A DNA stretch of 49,047 nt from an uncultured Gammaproteobacteria bacterium (lineage in GTDB: Bacteria > Pseudomonadota > Gammaproteobacteria > Xanthomonadales > Xanthomonadaceae), in the NCBI GenBank assembly GCA_946885735.1, contig CAMPGW010000012.1, forward strand, positions 1 to 49,047, in the 5' to 3' direction. Under the pieces are notes generated by a model. The model was given only the letters and a program-made list of their open reading frames with translations, had not been told where the DNA came from and searched no databases. A program made the position numbers and the translations under genes. Shown here in pieces: positions 48,001-49,047 of the stretch. The first letter of the stretch is position 1. Each line of letters begins with the position of its first letter.

Positions 48001-48251
48001 TTCAGCGCCTCGGCCACGAACTGGCCCGGCGCCAGGAAGCGCAGGTTGGCGGCGATGCCATGGGTTTCGGCCAGGTGCTTCTGCAGCCATCGCCGCATCG
48101 CCGGCTGCGGGATCAGGAGGGTGTCCGGCGCGAGCACGCCCTGCCCCGGCGCCGGCTGCGCCAGCAAATGCGCGAGCACGCCCGCCAGCATCGGCAGGTC
48201 GTTGCCATGGAACAGGCGGAAGTCGGCCCCCGGGCGCGTCGCGTCGCTCAC
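45024..48251 (-). CDS. recC: Exodeoxyribonuclease V gamma subunit RecC
   Basis: 1075 residues from a GTG overlapping the preceding stop codon. RecC holds the complex together and recognises the Chi sequence. It resembles an inactive helicase fused to a nuclease-like domain: IPQPAMRRWLQKHLAETHGIAANLRFLAPG at the N-terminus, FACQNVSPDVLRV, DIAVLTPDMDRYAPFVHAVFG, then the second half FRVIALLGLNDGEFPRRDPPGSLNRL. The active Walker A is lost, as normal for RecC. Order recC-recB-recD with overlaps of 8 and 4 bases suggests one operon. ptrA, which is often between recC and recB, is absent. Confidence 0.94.
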   Translation of the reverse strand: MSDATRPGADFRLFHGNDLPMLAGVLAHLLAQPAPGQGVLAPDTLLIPQPAMRRWLQKHLAETHGIAANLRFLAPGQFVAEALKANLPGGDDAAVGDAAVLRWRLWSLLADPALAREPVFAPLRPLLGSGDPLAAWGLAGELAAAFEKYQAWRRDWLQRWDHGGDRHDWQAELWRRATRGLTHRGKRLDAYLARFDGDAASAPAGLPPRVFAFACQNVSPDVLRVIASAARAGTLHFFFLSPVQGWWGDLRGARERLHEDLAGVFGADDENPLLRANGAAGRDFIRTLFSYEVVHPSFEQALYQPPDPVRRPGLLHRLQRDLLARRPPAAVQRIEFVEGDASLQVHSCHTRLREVQVLHARLRALLEADPTLQPRDIAVLTPDMDRYAPFVHAVFGAEAGDRHAIPYTLSDASLLASQPVAEAFARLLALPAARFGANEVFDLLAVRAVAERFELEAAELDQVRDWLAAAGVRWGLDARHKAELDAPEEAAFSWAWAVDRLLLGHAAGHEGDVAGVAPLPILEGASLELLDRVLQALRRLASWRTQLASPRTAAQWSQALARLVDDFFPERARAAADREAIAALRTRIALLARQAGQAGLEAPLPFEVTRAWLQATLAEDDPRQPFLTGGVTFAKMVPMRLLPFRVIALLGLNDGEFPRRDPPGSLNRLVGDLQHARRPGDRSVRDDDRALFLQLFAAASDALLISYLGQDPRSGESLPPSVVVSELLDAAAAQYTDADAARRALVQVHPLQPFAPAGPRAAPPPFAAGVPMPELPPDAPTVAEWTRDQLVRALCHPPREFLCERLGLRLPEGSERLPEEEPFDRADGLANHQLDQRVFEWMSEGPRDEAALAARLLAEGRIAPGAAGRAALADSLQRLDAALQAWRDADGGAPATRAYVLELGEFRLAGALPRVHADGLRQFSASRGHGKSLLGLGVDVLAWSALGETAPVLRVLRDGESHHVPAVDAEAARAKLRQLLALATRARREPLPFLPRTGVLMACGDPDDPALRKTIRREWDGPYGECRDAWTQLALRGALPFDDAAATAHMRDLSAQVFGGLPGLDIEALATDDDD

Positions 48252-49047
48252 GGGGCGGCGGCCGCGTCCTCGTCGAAACTCACGCGGTGGCGCACGCCGG
48301 GATCCAGCGCTTCCACCCAGTAGCTGCCCTGCTGCGCCAGCACGCGATCGGTGATCGCCGGCAAGGGCTCGGCGGCGACGCCGGCGCGCTCGCCCTCCAG
48401 GTCGATCTGGATCTGCACCTGCAGGCGGCCCGCCTGCAGCGCCGGCACCACCTCCACGCCGACCGCCAGCCGGCGCACCGCCTGGCCGTGGCTGGCCTCG
48501 CGCACCGCCGCCTGACAGATCCGGTAGACGGTGGTGCGGGCGTCGTCGTTGAGCGCTTCCAGCGGGCCGGCGAAGCGCGCCTCGTAGCCCACGCCGGCAT
48601 CTTCCAGGGTCTCGCGCAGCGGGCCGAAACCGACCGCCTCGCGCAGGCCATGGGTGTCGAGCACCTGCGGACGCAGTTGCCGCAACGCGCGCCGCAGCGA
48701 GTCCTGCATCTCGCGCACCTGTTCGCGCACCGACTCGAGCAGGCGCAGCACCTGCTCGTCGCGCACGTCGCGGAAGGCCAGGCTGATGCGCGTGCTCAGG
48801 GCATGGATGGAACGGCCGAGCTCGTAGTCGAGTTCGGTGGCGAGTTCGCGCTGGCCTTGCTCCTCCACTCGCACCAATCGCTGGCTGACGTTGCGCAGCT
48901 CGACCGCGGCTTCGGTCAGCGAGCGGTTGACCTGCGCCAGCTCGCGGTGGCGCGCCGCCAGCCGCTCATGGCTGCGGCGCAGCTCGCTGCTCGCCGCGCC
49001 CAGCACCAGGCCGCCGCCGCCCACCACCGCTAGCGCCAGCTGCAGCA
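48248..49047 (-). CDS. Degenerate histidine-kinase-like protein (N-terminus beyond the window)
   Basis: At least 266 residues; the visible part begins with a hydrophobic segment (LALAVVGGGGLVLGAA) and a coiled coil (SHERLAARHRELAQVNRSLTE), then a HisKA_3-like helix VEEQGQRELATELDYELGRSIHAL. In NarL-type sensor kinases this reads E-L-H-D-E-L-G-Q with the phosphorylated His; here the His is Asp (48827-48829) and the following Asp is Tyr. The ATP domain is also eroded: the N-box region AAVREASHG lacks the usual Asn, and no G-rich ATP loop is recognisable before the C-terminus. It overlaps recC by 4 bases (GTGA). Function is unknown; it may be a pseudokinase scaffold. Confidence 0.75.
   Translation of the reverse strand, partial: LQLALAVVGGGGLVLGAASSELRRSHERLAARHRELAQVNRSLTEAAVELRNVSQRLVRVEEQGQRELATELDYELGRSIHALSTRISLAFRDVRDEQVLRLLESVREQVREMQDSLRRALRQLRPQVLDTHGLREAVGFGPLRETLEDAGVGYEARFAGPLEALNDDARTTVYRICQAAVREASHGQAVRRLAVGVEVVPALQAGRLQVQIQIDLEGERAGVAAEPLPAITDRVLAQQGSYWVEALDPGVRHRVSFDEDAAAAP

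Overview
The window is about 49 kb of dense, very GC-rich (roughly 70 %) bacterial chromosome with short intergenic gaps, many 4-base ATGA/GTGA gene overlaps and only one RNA gene of a standard class. The gene set (RecBCD, biotin genes in the order bioB-bioF-bioH-bioC next to comF, two-subunit GlyQ/GlyS, TamA/TamB, UbiA, an EstA-type autotransporter esterase) points to a gammaproteobacterium, most likely of the Lysobacterales (Xanthomonadales). That placement is inferred from gene content and order; there is no rRNA here to confirm it. No phage, insertion sequence, CRISPR array or integrase was seen.

Layout. 1-2110 (+): end of tatA, tatB, tatC and a coupled RDD membrane protein. 2107-3012 (-): a polytopic membrane protein. 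3117-11732 (+): glyQ-glyS, then tamA-tamB. 11733-12178: a gene-free region holding two oppositely oriented copies of a stem-forming repeat. 12179-16014 (-): an autotransporter esterase and mnmG. 16015-16431: a gene-free region with a sigma-54-type promoter followed about 85 bases later by a strong intrinsic terminator, the best candidate here for an undescribed small RNA. 16432-16989 (-): an aromatic-rich lipoprotein. 17105-19479 (+): an EamA transporter coupled to a threonine/serine dehydratase, then a PH-domain membrane protein. 19483-23347 (-): the biotin operon, with comF divergent. 24134-27909: ubiA, a 77-residue membrane protein and a PAS-GGDEF-EAL protein.

28058-31094 (+): tRNA-Arg(CCG), a run of hairpins, and a copper-response pair (a CueR-like MerR regulator coupled to a P1B-type ATPase with an unusual N-terminus). 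31110-37047 (-): an SDR oxidoreductase, a small acidic protein, UPF0149/YecA, YchJ-like SEC-C protein, a hypothetical protein, an LCAT-like lipoprotein and an Old Yellow Enzyme. 37204-39551 (+): an M61 peptidase and a barstar-like protein. 39567-49047 (-): recC-recB-recD, preceded and coupled to a histidine-kinase-like protein that lacks its phospho-acceptor histidine and runs off the window edge.

How the genes work together. Several units are clear: Tat protein export; TamA/TamB outer-membrane assembly, which may help the neighbouring autotransporter; biotin synthesis by the BioC/BioH route; copper sensing and efflux; and RecBCD recombination repair. The most unusual points are the candidate sigma-54 small RNA, the paired stem repeats, recD having no stop codon before a small downstream ORF, and the pseudo-kinase in the recCBD operon.
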